64,000 bases of DNA from an uncultured Bacteroidota bacterium. GTDB lineage: Bacteria; Bacteroidota; Bacteroidia; Chitinophagales; Chitinophagaceae. Under the pieces are notes generated by a model that was not told where the DNA came from, searched no databases, and saw nothing but the letters and a program-made list of their open reading frames with translations. Both the position numbers and the translations under genes were made by a program. Position 1 is the stretch's first letter. Each line of letters opens with the position of its first letter. Where the stretch lies: positions 209,468 through 273,467 of the forward strand of contig CAIVEW010000044.1 in the NCBI GenBank assembly GCA_903905065.1. The letters run 5' to 3'. Shown piece by piece: positions 8,173 to 17,500 of the stretch.

Positions 8173-10098
8173 TCATCGTTTCTTTGCCTGCTCCATTTTT
8201 TTGCGCTTCAGCTTCGCTACGAAATCGGGGGAGGCTTTGTAGCCGAGGTTGAGGGCGAGGTCCATGCAGTAGACGGCCATAGAGTCCTTGCCGATGGAAT
8301 CGTAAGCGACACTTAGATTATACGCTGCGGACATCTGTATGTCTTTGGCATTTAGCGTCAGCACCTTACTCCAGTCTTCTATGGCCTTCGGCATATCATT
8401 TTTACCAAAGCGCGCTACGCCTCTATAGAAGTGGTAACCGGCATTGTCTGGGTTCATCTCGATCAGTACATCATACTGGTTCAGTGCTGCATCATATTTT
8501 TGCTGCTGCACGAACTCAAAGCCTTTAGCCGCTATTTTCTGCTGCATATCGGGGCTCAGTTTTGGCACAGCGCCGTTTGCGCCAGAGATATTTTGGGGTA
8601 ACGCAGGCACGGGTACCGGCGCCCCCTGTGGGCGCAATTGTGCCGACTGTTCAAATGCGTCCGAAGCGTTTTTATAGTCATTCTTCATGGTGTATGCCCG
8701 GCCAATATTGTTATACACTTTTGCATCTGCTGAACGCAGTTTCACGAGCACGTTATAGTCTGCAAGAGCTTTATCAGGCATTCCCTTGTCCATGTAATAG
8801 TTGCCCCGCCATTTGTAAGAGAGCAGCGCACGGTAAGGATATTTTTCAATAGCGTCTGAAAGCAGGGTTTCCGCGTCGTGCCATACATAGGTGCGCTCAT
8901 AGCACATATACGCGAGTATGCCCGACACCAGTAGCAGCAGCGATATGAGTGCGGTTTTGAAAGCGGGCACCTTTTTGATGAGCTCGTAAAGAAAGAAAGC
9001 GATCATGAAAAAGAGACCGAAGTAGGCCACATAAGAATAGCGGTCGGCCATGATGGCTGCACCAACGGAGATGAACTGCAGCACAAATACAATATTGGCA
9101 AAGAAAAACCCGAAACCGAACGCCGCTATGCGGAAATAGAACCGGTTTGATTTGTATGCGAGATAAAGTAATGCCGTCGGGATGCCGATTGCAATGAGCG
9201 GCGCTGCATAATATATGCCGGGCAAGTAGCCGGTAGTGTAGCGGTAAGGGTAAGGGTAAAAAGTGGAGAGATAACCAGGGTTAAATATCTTAGACAGATA
9301 CATCACAAATCCATAGGCGGCATACATGATGCGTTCTGTGACCATAAGCGTGCTAAAAGATGCGATAGCGCCTGTTTTGTTTTGGGTATAGAAGGCCATG
9401 GAGCCGCATATGAGCGAGAATAAAAAGAAAATGATCTTTTCGGTAAGCAGTTTTTTGTTCCATGGGCGCTGCAGCAAAATATCTACACACAACAGAGACA
9501 GCGGCAAAACAACAGCCATTGGCTTGGACAGGCAGGACGCTATGAAGAGAAAGAAAGTAGCCAGGTACCATTTTCGCTCCTCTGTATCCGTATATCTAAG
9601 GTAACATAGCAGCGCACAGAGATAGAAAAATGCATAGAGCACGTCTTTACGTTCCGCGATCCATGCCACAGACTCCACATGCATTGGGTGGATACCGAAC
9701 CACAATGCACCAAAGGAAGCAATGAATAGTTTTCCTGATTCATCAATTTTGAGCCGTGCGCAAAGCGCGAGAATGAGCAGGAATACGAGGATCACATTAA
9801 TGACGTGAATGATGATATTAGTACAGTAGTATGATGTGGGGTTGAGGCCGGCGAAATAGTAATTCACAGCGAGCGATAACATGCATAGCGGATGGTAATT
9901 ATTTTTAGTGATGTCTTCGGTGAAAATAACTTTGAGGTTGTGCGGTGTAAAGGCCTTAATATATGGGTCGTTAGTGACGTAAAAATCATCGTCCCAGTTG
10001 GTGAACTGATTGTGCAGGGTATACGAAAAACAGATAAAGGTGAGCAGGCAGACGCCGCCAATGATCCACACCTTTTTGTCAAGGACAAATTTCTTCAT
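8173..10098 (-). CDS. TMTC-like multi-pass membrane protein with C-terminal TPR repeats
   Basis: 641 residues. The N-terminal 400 hold about ten to twelve membrane helices with a luminal acidic motif soon after the first helix (FTNWDDDFYVTNDPYI) and the block HPMHVESVAWIAERKDVLY at about residues 138-156, typical of GT-C type proteins resembling eukaryotic TMTC O-mannosyltransferases. Residues about 415-640 are TPR repeats. The likely role is a polyprenol-phosphate-sugar dependent glycosyltransferase acting outside the inner membrane (inference from fold). A paralogue with the same plan lies at 59497-61584. It stands alone on the minus strand, 30 bases after the alpha/beta hydrolase gene, and could be the last gene of that run. 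Confidence 0.8.
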   Translation of the reverse strand: MKKFVLDKKVWIIGGVCLLTFICFSYTLHNQFTNWDDDFYVTNDPYIKAFTPHNLKVIFTEDITKNNYHPLCMLSLAVNYYFAGLNPTSYYCTNIIIHVINVILVFLLILALCARLKIDESGKLFIASFGALWFGIHPMHVESVAWIAERKDVLYAFFYLCALLCYLRYTDTEERKWYLATFFLFIASCLSKPMAVVLPLSLLCVDILLQRPWNKKLLTEKIIFFLFSLICGSMAFYTQNKTGAIASFSTLMVTERIMYAAYGFVMYLSKIFNPGYLSTFYPYPYRYTTGYLPGIYYAAPLIAIGIPTALLYLAYKSNRFYFRIAAFGFGFFFANIVFVLQFISVGAAIMADRYSYVAYFGLFFMIAFFLYELIKKVPAFKTALISLLLLVSGILAYMCYERTYVWHDAETLLSDAIEKYPYRALLSYKWRGNYYMDKGMPDKALADYNVLVKLRSADAKVYNNIGRAYTMKNDYKNASDAFEQSAQLRPQGAPVPVPALPQNISGANGAVPKLSPDMQQKIAAKGFEFVQQQKYDAALNQYDVLIEMNPDNAGYHFYRGVARFGKNDMPKAIEDWSKVLTLNAKDIQMSAAYNLSVAYDSIGKDSMAVYCMDLALNLGYKASPDFVAKLKRKKMEQAKKR

Positions 10099-10128
10099 GG
10101 TTTACCGGAGTGGCTTTAAAAATAATAT

Positions 10129-10932
10129 TTATTCCAGTATTTTTTCCAGTGCAGCTATGTAGTCTGGATTGTGTGTGAAACGGGCATGCCCCTGACCCGG
10201 TAATGTGATCAGTTCGTCGCCGGGTTTACAATCGGCGATCAGCTTTACTGATGAGCCGTAGTAAATGACATTATCGGCGTCGCCATGAAAAATATACACA
10301 GGCGCCTTTACCTCTTTCAAATATTTATCGGTGTTAAGTGGGAAACGCAGGAGCACAGTAGGCAGGAAAGGATATGTCCTTTTCATCATGTCCGTCATAC
10401 TATAGTAAGGTGCCTGCAGTATGAGCGTTTCCGGGTGATTTCTCGCGGCAAGCATAGCAGCAGGGCATGTGCCGATGGAAAATCCGAGGATAATGATCTT
10501 ATTTTCAGGGTACAATGAGCGTAGACTATCGTAGACCACCTGAACGTCATCGAAAAGCTGTTTTTCGGATGATATTTTGCCGTCACTCTTTCCATAGCCC
10601 CTATAGTCGAGAATGAAGAGATCATAACAAAGATCGGTGTACAGGGATGCAATGTCTCCCCATGTATCCAATGCGCCGCCGTTGCCATGAAGGTAAAAGA
10701 TGAGCCCTTTGGAGGAGTCCGATTTAAAAAGCAGGCCATCTAAAGTGGCCCCGTCTGTTTTTATTTTTTTTTCTGTGAATTTTCCGTGGAATTTGAACTG
10801 GTAATTGTCGGCGAGTTTGGTGGGTGCAAAAAGAATGTCGGCCTGTTTGGAATAAAAATAAGAACATACTCCTATGTATAAGACCAGCACAATTGCGGCT
10901 GCCCATAGCAGGATCTTTTTGAGTAACCTCAT
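10129..10932 (-). CDS. Membrane-anchored alpha/beta hydrolase (serine hydrolase)
   Basis: 267 residues with an N-terminal membrane segment (about 7-26). The alpha/beta hydrolase core shows the oxyanion region FYLHGNGG (79-86), the nucleophile S152 in GFSIG, a candidate acid D218 or D220 in FHGDAD, and H249 in GQGHAR. This resembles the BEM46/YqkD-type hydrolases of unknown substrate. Its ATG overlaps the stop of the receiver-domain gene upstream (TGATG), so the two are co-translated. The active site probably faces the periplasm if the helix is an anchor. Confidence 0.87.
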   Translation of the reverse strand: MRLLKKILLWAAAIVLVLYIGVCSYFYSKQADILFAPTKLADNYQFKFHGKFTEKKIKTDGATLDGLLFKSDSSKGLIFYLHGNGGALDTWGDIASLYTDLCYDLFILDYRGYGKSDGKISSEKQLFDDVQVVYDSLRSLYPENKIIILGFSIGTCPAAMLAARNHPETLILQAPYYSMTDMMKRTYPFLPTVLLRFPLNTDKYLKEVKAPVYIFHGDADNVIYYGSSVKLIADCKPGDELITLPGQGHARFTHNPDYIAALEKILE

Positions 10933-11357
10933 CAGGAATTAGCGGCAGTCTCGACGAAATACTGGTCCAGTTTTTCTTTATCCAACGGTTTTTCCATAAA
11001 ACAGGAAACATACTGGCTTGACCTCGCCCGCAGGTGATCATTGACATCGGCAGACGAGGAGATCATGGCAATAATGCAATTTCTCTTTACGCGTTCGGGC
11101 AGTGAATTGTAACTTTCCAGGAAGCCAAAGCCATCCATCACAGGCATCCGGATATCCAGGAATATGACTTCCGGCAATTCTTCGCTATTTTCGACAGACT
11201 GCAGGTATTCCAGCGCTGATATGGCAGACTCCATCAGCAAAACTTCTTCTGCGAAGAAAGATCTTTTTATTATCCGGTCTGCAACAAAGCGGTCGATGCG
11301 GGAATCATCGATCACCATCGCTCTGTGGTGCTTAAAAGAATTGTTTGTCTCTGTCAT
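10932..11357 (-). CDS. Single-domain response regulator (receiver only)
   Basis: 141 residues made of one receiver domain: acidic pair D17/D18, phosphoacceptor D68 in IFLDIRMPVMDG, a serine run near 100-102 in the switch position, and K123 in MEKP. There is no output domain, so it acts by protein contact, as CheY-like proteins do. No cognate kinase gene lies nearby. Its stop overlaps the start of the hydrolase gene (TGATG), an unusual coupling that hints at joint control (inference). Confidence 0.9.
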   Translation of the reverse strand: MTETNNSFKHHRAMVIDDSRIDRFVADRIIKRSFFAEEVLLMESAISALEYLQSVENSEELPEVIFLDIRMPVMDGFGFLESYNSLPERVKRNCIIAMISSSADVNDHLRARSSQYVSCFMEKPLDKEKLDQYFVETAANS

Positions 11358-11598
11358 AACTGTGGAAATAAAATATGGGGTATATATTTTTTGGCTACGC
11401 TAAAATTAACTTAGTATGCCGTAAACAGTATACAATACTCTGCAAGATAATAAAATGCAGTTATAAAAGTATACGGATGCATATTTTGTGTATCGTTAAA
11501 TTACATTTATGGAAAGGCGTACAAAACACAATGTTAATAACCTGTGTATTTTTACAATGCGGTAACAATGGGGTGGTAGTACGGCATGTTATTTTCAG

Positions 11599-11606
11599 TA
11601 ACTTTG
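11599..11606 (+). promoter_or_regulatory. Bacteroidota -7 promoter element TAACTTTG
   Basis: Exact match to TAnnTTTG, 16 bases before the ATG of the TPR gene. No clear -33 TTG element is seen at the expected distance. Confidence 0.45.
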
Positions 11607-11622
11607 GTAAAACCAGACGCAT

Positions 11623-13044
11623 ATGTTTGAAGACGATTTTAATGATGATGAGTGGGGCTCAATGGAAGAAACACTGGGCAAGTATGAAGAAGTGAAAAAA
11701 GGAACGTCAGTGAGTATAATGGACGAAGAAGAGTTTGAGCGGGTCATAGAATATTTTTTCCAGAACAGCAATGAAGAGCAGGCTTTACTGGCCTGTGATA
11801 TAGCCAGGACGTATTATCCCTTTTCCGGTACGATCCTTTTACTAAAAGCGGAAATATTTACACAGGCGCAGAAATACGGCCAGGCGTTGAAGGCGCTGGA
11901 TGAGATGGAGCAATACGACAGCAATAACCTGGATGCAGTGTTGTTGCGATCTGATATTTTACTTGCCCAGTTCAAATATGACCAGGCTGCGCTATGGCTG
12001 GAGCAAAAATCAGCAGAATATAGTGGGAAAGACAAGGCAGAGATATTGCTCGAATTATCTGATGTATATGATGAAAGCGAAGAGTTTGACGCGGTATTCG
12101 ATACGCTGAAGCGTGTTATAAAGATAGACCGAAGGAACGAAGAGGCGCTTCAGAAGATATGTTTCTGGGCAGAGTTTACAGAAAGGCTGGAAGAAAGCAT
12201 AGCACTGCATACCCAGCTCACTGATGATGATCCGTACAATGCGCTCGCGTGGTTCAACCTGGGTGCAGCTTACCAGGGCCTGAAGCATTACGAAAAGTGC
12301 ATAGACGCTTATGAATACTGCGTGGCGATCGATGAGAAATTTGAATTTGCCTACCGCAATATGGCTGACGCCTATATGCGGCTGAAATGGTATGGCAAGG
12401 CGCTGGAGGTACTGGAGAAACATATAGAAATAGCTAAGGCTGAAGACGTGATATTTGAAGCCATGGGTTACTGCTGGGAAAAGCAAAAGGATTTTGCCCG
12501 TGCCCGGCAGTTTTATCGCCAGGCATCGCAGTTAAGCCCGCAGGATGATGGTATCTTTTATAAAATAGGTGAGACCTATGCCCGCGAAAAGCAGTGGGAG
12601 AAAGCTGTTAAATCTTATTCGGTGGCACTGCACCTGGACAAAGACAATGCCTCTTACTGTATGGCCATAGGCAATTGCCTGATGGAAATGAATGTGAAGA
12701 GCGAGGCGCTGGTGTGCTACCTGAATGCGGTGCGGCTGAAACCGGGCAACAAAACCACCTGGGTAGCGCTGATACGCGGGCTATATATAACCGGCTATTA
12801 TGAAGAAGCCCTGACGCAACTGGCGGTAGCCCGCGAACATTGTGGGGAAAAAGGCGACTTCGCTTACTACCAGGCGGCGGTGCTTTTTGAATTGGGTAAG
12901 GCGAAGGAAGCCTTGCTGCAGCTGGAAAAAGGCCTGAAGCTATCGCCTGCCAGGGTGAAGATATTTACGGACTTAAATCCTGAGTTCCTCCTGCGCACGC
13001 CTGTTGCAGAGGTTATAGGGAAATATAAGAAGAACAAGGGGTAA
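11623..13044 (+). CDS. TPR repeat protein
   Basis: 473 residues with no signal peptide, so cytoplasmic. After an acidic N-terminus (MFEDDFNDDEWGSMEE) the protein is built of about ten to eleven TPR helix pairs, with well-formed repeats such as NALAWFNLGAAYQGLKHYEK and DDGIFYKIGETYAREKQWEK. TPR proteins act as scaffolds for protein contacts; partners are unknown. Proteins of this size and acidic start are common in Bacteroidota. A -7 promoter element lies 16 bases upstream. It stands alone between divergent and convergent neighbours. Confidence 0.87.
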   Translation: MFEDDFNDDEWGSMEETLGKYEEVKKGTSVSIMDEEEFERVIEYFFQNSNEEQALLACDIARTYYPFSGTILLLKAEIFTQAQKYGQALKALDEMEQYDSNNLDAVLLRSDILLAQFKYDQAALWLEQKSAEYSGKDKAEILLELSDVYDESEEFDAVFDTLKRVIKIDRRNEEALQKICFWAEFTERLEESIALHTQLTDDDPYNALAWFNLGAAYQGLKHYEKCIDAYEYCVAIDEKFEFAYRNMADAYMRLKWYGKALEVLEKHIEIAKAEDVIFEAMGYCWEKQKDFARARQFYRQASQLSPQDDGIFYKIGETYAREKQWEKAVKSYSVALHLDKDNASYCMAIGNCLMEMNVKSEALVCYLNAVRLKPGNKTTWVALIRGLYITGYYEEALTQLAVAREHCGEKGDFAYYQAAVLFELGKAKEALLQLEKGLKLSPARVKIFTDLNPEFLLRTPVAEVIGKYKKNKG

Positions 13045-13080
13045 TTCGGAGGAATTGGAATCGGGAACGGAACAAAAAGT

Positions 13081-13137
13081 TCTCGCAAAGGTCGCAAAGA
13101 ACCGAATCCCGCGAGAAAACGCAAAGTTCGCAAAGGG
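13081..13137. repeat. Dispersed GCAAAG-rich intergenic repeat
   Basis: This segment contains CGCAAAGGTCGCAAAGAA and later CGCAAAGTTCGCAAAGGG. Related sequence occurs at 14419-14460, 24996-25031 and 37965-38010, always outside genes. Confidence 0.6.
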
Positions 13138-13151
13138 ATAAATCACGATTC

Positions 13152-14393
13152 TTATTGCTTATTTAGCATAAGGCTCACCTTCATGTAACGAGCCAGCGCA
13201 AGTGCTTTTGACTTGATCTTATCACCTGCTGAAAGCCTGATACTGCGGGCTAATGGTGCAGCACCGCAGATGGCGGAGACAGCACTAAAGTATTTGTCTA
13301 GGCAAGCCTGCATACTAAATTCGGCCTCGGCAAGTTTATGGGCGGCCAACTGCCTCGTATGTATTGGCACCGCAGCTAATTTTCTTATTTTGGATACAGC
13401 GTCGTCGATGTCTCCGACCGTGTAAACGGACAAACATCCTTCGCCGCCGGGAAAGTTTTCATAGTCTTCTATGCCGCTCACCCGGGTGCCGGTGAAGGCA
13501 CAACCGGATGCCAGTGCTTCCATCATGACGAGTGGCATGCCCTCGAAGTTGGAGGTCAGCAGCAAAATATCGGCCTGGTTTAAGAGCGGCTGTATCTCCT
13601 GCTGCGAGCGCCAGCCATGGAAGGAAACGAACTCCCCGACACCGGCGGCTGCAAACCGCGCGGCGAAATCTTTTTCCGAGCTGTCGCTATTGCCGGCTAT
13701 ATCCAGGTGAAAGGCGACGCCTTGCTGGTTCAAGAGTGCACAAATAGAAATGAGGTCTTCGGCTCGTTTCTGGTAGTCCGTGATCCTGCCAATAAATATC
13801 AGCCGGATCAGATCATCTTTTTTAGCCGCGGGCGCAAATACGGGTAGCATGATACCGCAGGGAATGGTGTGCAGGTTTTGCACGGGTATTTGGGGATATT
13901 TCTGTATCACGGTATTCCTTATCCTGTTCGACACACAGGCGCAAACAGACATTTGTGCATAGTACCTGCCCGCGAGCTCATAATAGACCGTATCATCGCT
14001 GTGCAGCACCCCGACCATCGGGTATTTGTCGGCAATTGCTGCTCCTGCTGCCCATACGGCCATATCATCAGAAACTATGAGGGGCGTGCCCATGGGGACG
14101 TGTTCGCTCACCAGGCGGCTATAGATACTTGCCCTGTACGCTTCTGTGCCGAACTCAAAGGTGAAATTGACTTTAGCGGATATCAGCTTTACGCCGCTCG
14201 TATTGTTCTGAAGCAAATCATACATTCGCTCCCTGTTACCGGCGGACTTAAATTTCCTTACCGGTTCGACCGTAACAAAATACACTTCAACGCCCATTTC
14301 CGCAGCATAGATAGCGGCATCGGCCATCCAGCGGGTGACGCCACCCCGGTGATAGGGATGGCATAAAAAGGCTAGTCTTTTGTGTTTGGCCAT
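13152..14393 (-). CDS. Glycosyltransferase of the GT4-like (GT-B) family
   Basis: 413 residues. The N-terminal half has the acceptor-domain start KRLAFLCHPYHRGGVTRW, and the C-terminal half has the donor-site features of GT1/GT4 enzymes: RLIFIGRITDYQKRAEDLI, the GWRSQQEIQPLLNQADILLL segment and the E-x7-E motif in SNFEGMPLVMMEALASG (about residues 284-300). It should transfer a sugar from a nucleotide donor to a glycan or lipid acceptor at the cytoplasmic membrane face. No other glycan-cluster genes adjoin it, so the product cannot be named. Dispersed GCAAAG repeats lie on both sides. Confidence 0.88.
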   Translation of the reverse strand: MAKHKRLAFLCHPYHRGGVTRWMADAAIYAAEMGVEVYFVTVEPVRKFKSAGNRERMYDLLQNNTSGVKLISAKVNFTFEFGTEAYRASIYSRLVSEHVPMGTPLIVSDDMAVWAAGAAIADKYPMVGVLHSDDTVYYELAGRYYAQMSVCACVSNRIRNTVIQKYPQIPVQNLHTIPCGIMLPVFAPAAKKDDLIRLIFIGRITDYQKRAEDLISICALLNQQGVAFHLDIAGNSDSSEKDFAARFAAAGVGEFVSFHGWRSQQEIQPLLNQADILLLTSNFEGMPLVMMEALASGCAFTGTRVSGIEDYENFPGGEGCLSVYTVGDIDDAVSKIRKLAAVPIHTRQLAAHKLAEAEFSMQACLDKYFSAVSAICGAAPLARSIRLSAGDKIKSKALALARYMKVSLMLNKQ

Positions 14394-14418
14394 TTTGCGG
14401 TATTGTAAAACGGTATTT

Positions 14419-14460
14419 CCCGCAAAGAACGCAAAGTTTTTTCTCCAATGATCGCGAAAG
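14419..14460. repeat. Dispersed GCAAAG-rich intergenic repeat
   Basis: Contains CCGCAAAGAACGCAAAG, related to the copies at 13081, 24996 and 37965. It lies between the divergent glycosyltransferase and giant-protein genes. Confidence 0.5.
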
Positions 14461-14578
14461 CGCTCATTTTGTTTTAGCAGACTGATTTCTTATCACCCCG
14501 TTAATGGCGCTGTAATCGCCTTGTTAAAATTGTTTATCTGGAAATTAAAATTTATATTTAAAACTGAAACTGTAGTAT

Positions 14579-17500
14579 ATGAAGCATTTTTCCCTTTCCG
14601 TTCGCACTTTTGTTAACATTGCGAAAACGGCCCTGTTTATTCTAATGATGTTTGGCACGATGCAAGTGCGGGCACAAATTACTGTAACCGCGAGCGCGGG
14701 GGTGGTAGGCCCCACCGTGTATGGAACACTGAACGCGGCCATAAATGCCGTGAACGTGGGTATCCACCAGGGCAATATATTGCTGTCCGTGACGGCGAAC
14801 ACTACTGAGACCGTACAAAGCACGCTGGTACAATCGGGCTCGGGTGCAGCGAACTATTTCTCATTGACTATAAAGCCTGCGCCGGCTACCAACCCCGTGA
14901 TCAGTGGGAACATTGCCACGGGTATATTGTTCATCCTTGGCAGTAATGTAACCATAGATGGATCGAACACAGTAGGCGGGACGACGCGCGATCTGACTAT
15001 AAGTAACACTAATGCAGCGAACTCCTATGTTTTGAGGATTGGCAGTCCAAGCACTTCGCTGGGAGCTGTCACTGACGCAATAACGAATTGTGTCATCCAG
15101 GGCGCAAATCCTTTTGGTGGAATAGGGATGCTGGTGGGAAGCGGTGTCACAGTTGCGAACTATGCTGAGTCGCCAAATACTAAAACGGTTATTCAGAATA
15201 ACTCAATAAGCGGCGAGGAGCAAGGTATTGCCTATTATGGATGCATTGCCAGCCCCGATTTTGAAGCGGCTATTACCGGCAATGTGATCTCCTGCACTGT
15301 TTATGGTATCATCTTTGCTTTTACGCAATTTGGCACCGTGAGCGCAAATACTATCACTGGTAGCGCTATCAATCCCAATTTTGCCATGGCCGGCATAGAC
15401 CTTAATGGCACTATGATCAGCGCAAACATATATAACAACACAATAAGCGGGTTTCATAATACCAGTGCCGGCGCTGCGGCCGCAGCCTATGGCATAGACC
15501 TGTTCTCATTTAATGGGCCAGTAAATGTTTACAACAATTTCATCTATGACATCATCAGCAATGGCAATGCGGCAGCTGCGTCGAATGGAGAGGGTATTTA
15601 TATAGGGCAGGGAAGCGGCTATTATATCTATCATAATACCGTGAACATGGGTACCAATCAGGTTGCCGCAGCCGGGGCACCATCTGCGATAATGATAGCT
15701 GCCGGTGTTACTTCGCCCGGTGCGATATATTTAGAGAACAATATACTGGCAAACAACCAATCCGGGGGAAGCACTCAGCGCTATTCTATTTACAGTGCAG
15801 CACCAGCCAGTGTTTTCGCGGCTATCGATAATAACGACTACTACACAGCCAGTGGCCCGAACCTGGGCTTCCTGGGCGGGAACCAACCCACGCTTGCGGC
15901 TGTACGTACCGCTTTTGGCAGCAACACCCATTCACTGAATGTATCTCCTCCGTTTGTGTCTGCAACAAACCTGCATATCAACATTGTGGCCTGTTCAGGC
16001 ACCCCGCTGGAATCAGGGGGAGCAGTTGTGGGGATACCGACAGATATAGACGGCCAGCTAAGGCCGGGCCCGGTGCCATCGAGCTGCGGCGGTGGCACGG
16101 CACCTGATATAGGGGCTGACGAATTTGACGGCGGCATTAATGATATGACGCCACCTGCTATTACGTATACCCCACAGCAGAATATATGCACGCCCGCAGA
16201 TGTGTTTCTGGCACCAGTAACCATCACTGATGCAACCGGTGTGCCTACAAGCGGACCGCTGATGCCGCGCGTGTACTTCTCCAAGAATGCCGGGCCATGG
16301 TTTTCTGCAGCAGGGACACTTAGCTCGGGTACTACTATTAGCGGCAACTGGAGCTTTACGATACCTATGGCTGCGATGGGCGGGCTTGCGGTAGGCGATG
16401 TAGTGTCCTACTATGTTATTGCACAAGACAATTTCGGGAATATAATTTCTAACCCCGCAACCGGGCTTGTGGCTACCGATGTGAATACAGTGACGACGCC
16501 ACCGACCACGCCAAACACCTATACGATAGGCGTATCGCTGAGCGGAGTTTACCATGTAGGTGTGGCGGGTACTTACACCACGCTGACTGCGGCTGTAAAT
16601 GCCTATAACACAGCCTGCCTGCTGGGGCCGGTAACCTTTCTGCTGGATGACCCTACTTACCCGAGCGAAACCTTCCCTATAACGGTGAAATATAACAGCT
16701 ATGCCAACGCTGTGAATACACTAACCATAATGCCCAGCGGAAATACGACAATCAGTGGCGCACTCGCGGGTGGAAATGGTTTATTTTTCCTAAACGGTGC
16801 AAGATATGTTACCGTGGATGGATCTAACTCCGGCACGACCAGCCAGAACCTTACCTGGCAGAATACATCGGGTGTCGCCAATGCCTATGTGATGCGCCTC
16901 GGCAATGCTTCTACCACCATTACAGCCACAAACAACACCATAAAAAACTGTATCATCATTGCTGGTGGTACGACAGTTCAGAACTTTGGTGTTATTAGCG
17001 GTAGCGGCACTGCTTTCCTAGGTGTAGCTGAATGTCCTCTTATAAACAATACCATCCAGAACAATAATATCAGCAATGCGGAATATGGTATGTATCTCAA
17101 TGGATTCAGCTCCACGGCTGATTCTAACTGGACCATCAACAATAATACAGTAACGGCCGGGCGTTGGGCGCTGGCGTTGTATTATATGCAAAACTCGAAT
17201 ATAGCGACAAACACAATCACGGTCACGAGTAATCTTACAACAATAGCGGCAATACTTTTGAACGGCGCTTTTTACAATACAAATGTTTATGGTAACAAAA
17301 TAAACGGCGTTGTTAATACCTCCGCCAATGGCGCATACGGATTGTATCTGGTCGTAAACAACGGGTCGTCAGGCGTAAATATCTTTAACAATTTTATTTC
17401 GAATTGTGCTGGTACAGGTGCAGCCGCACTGGCAAACAATGGGTACGGTATTTATGCCGCTTTCGGAACCGGGTACAATATTGTTGAAAACTCAGTAAAC

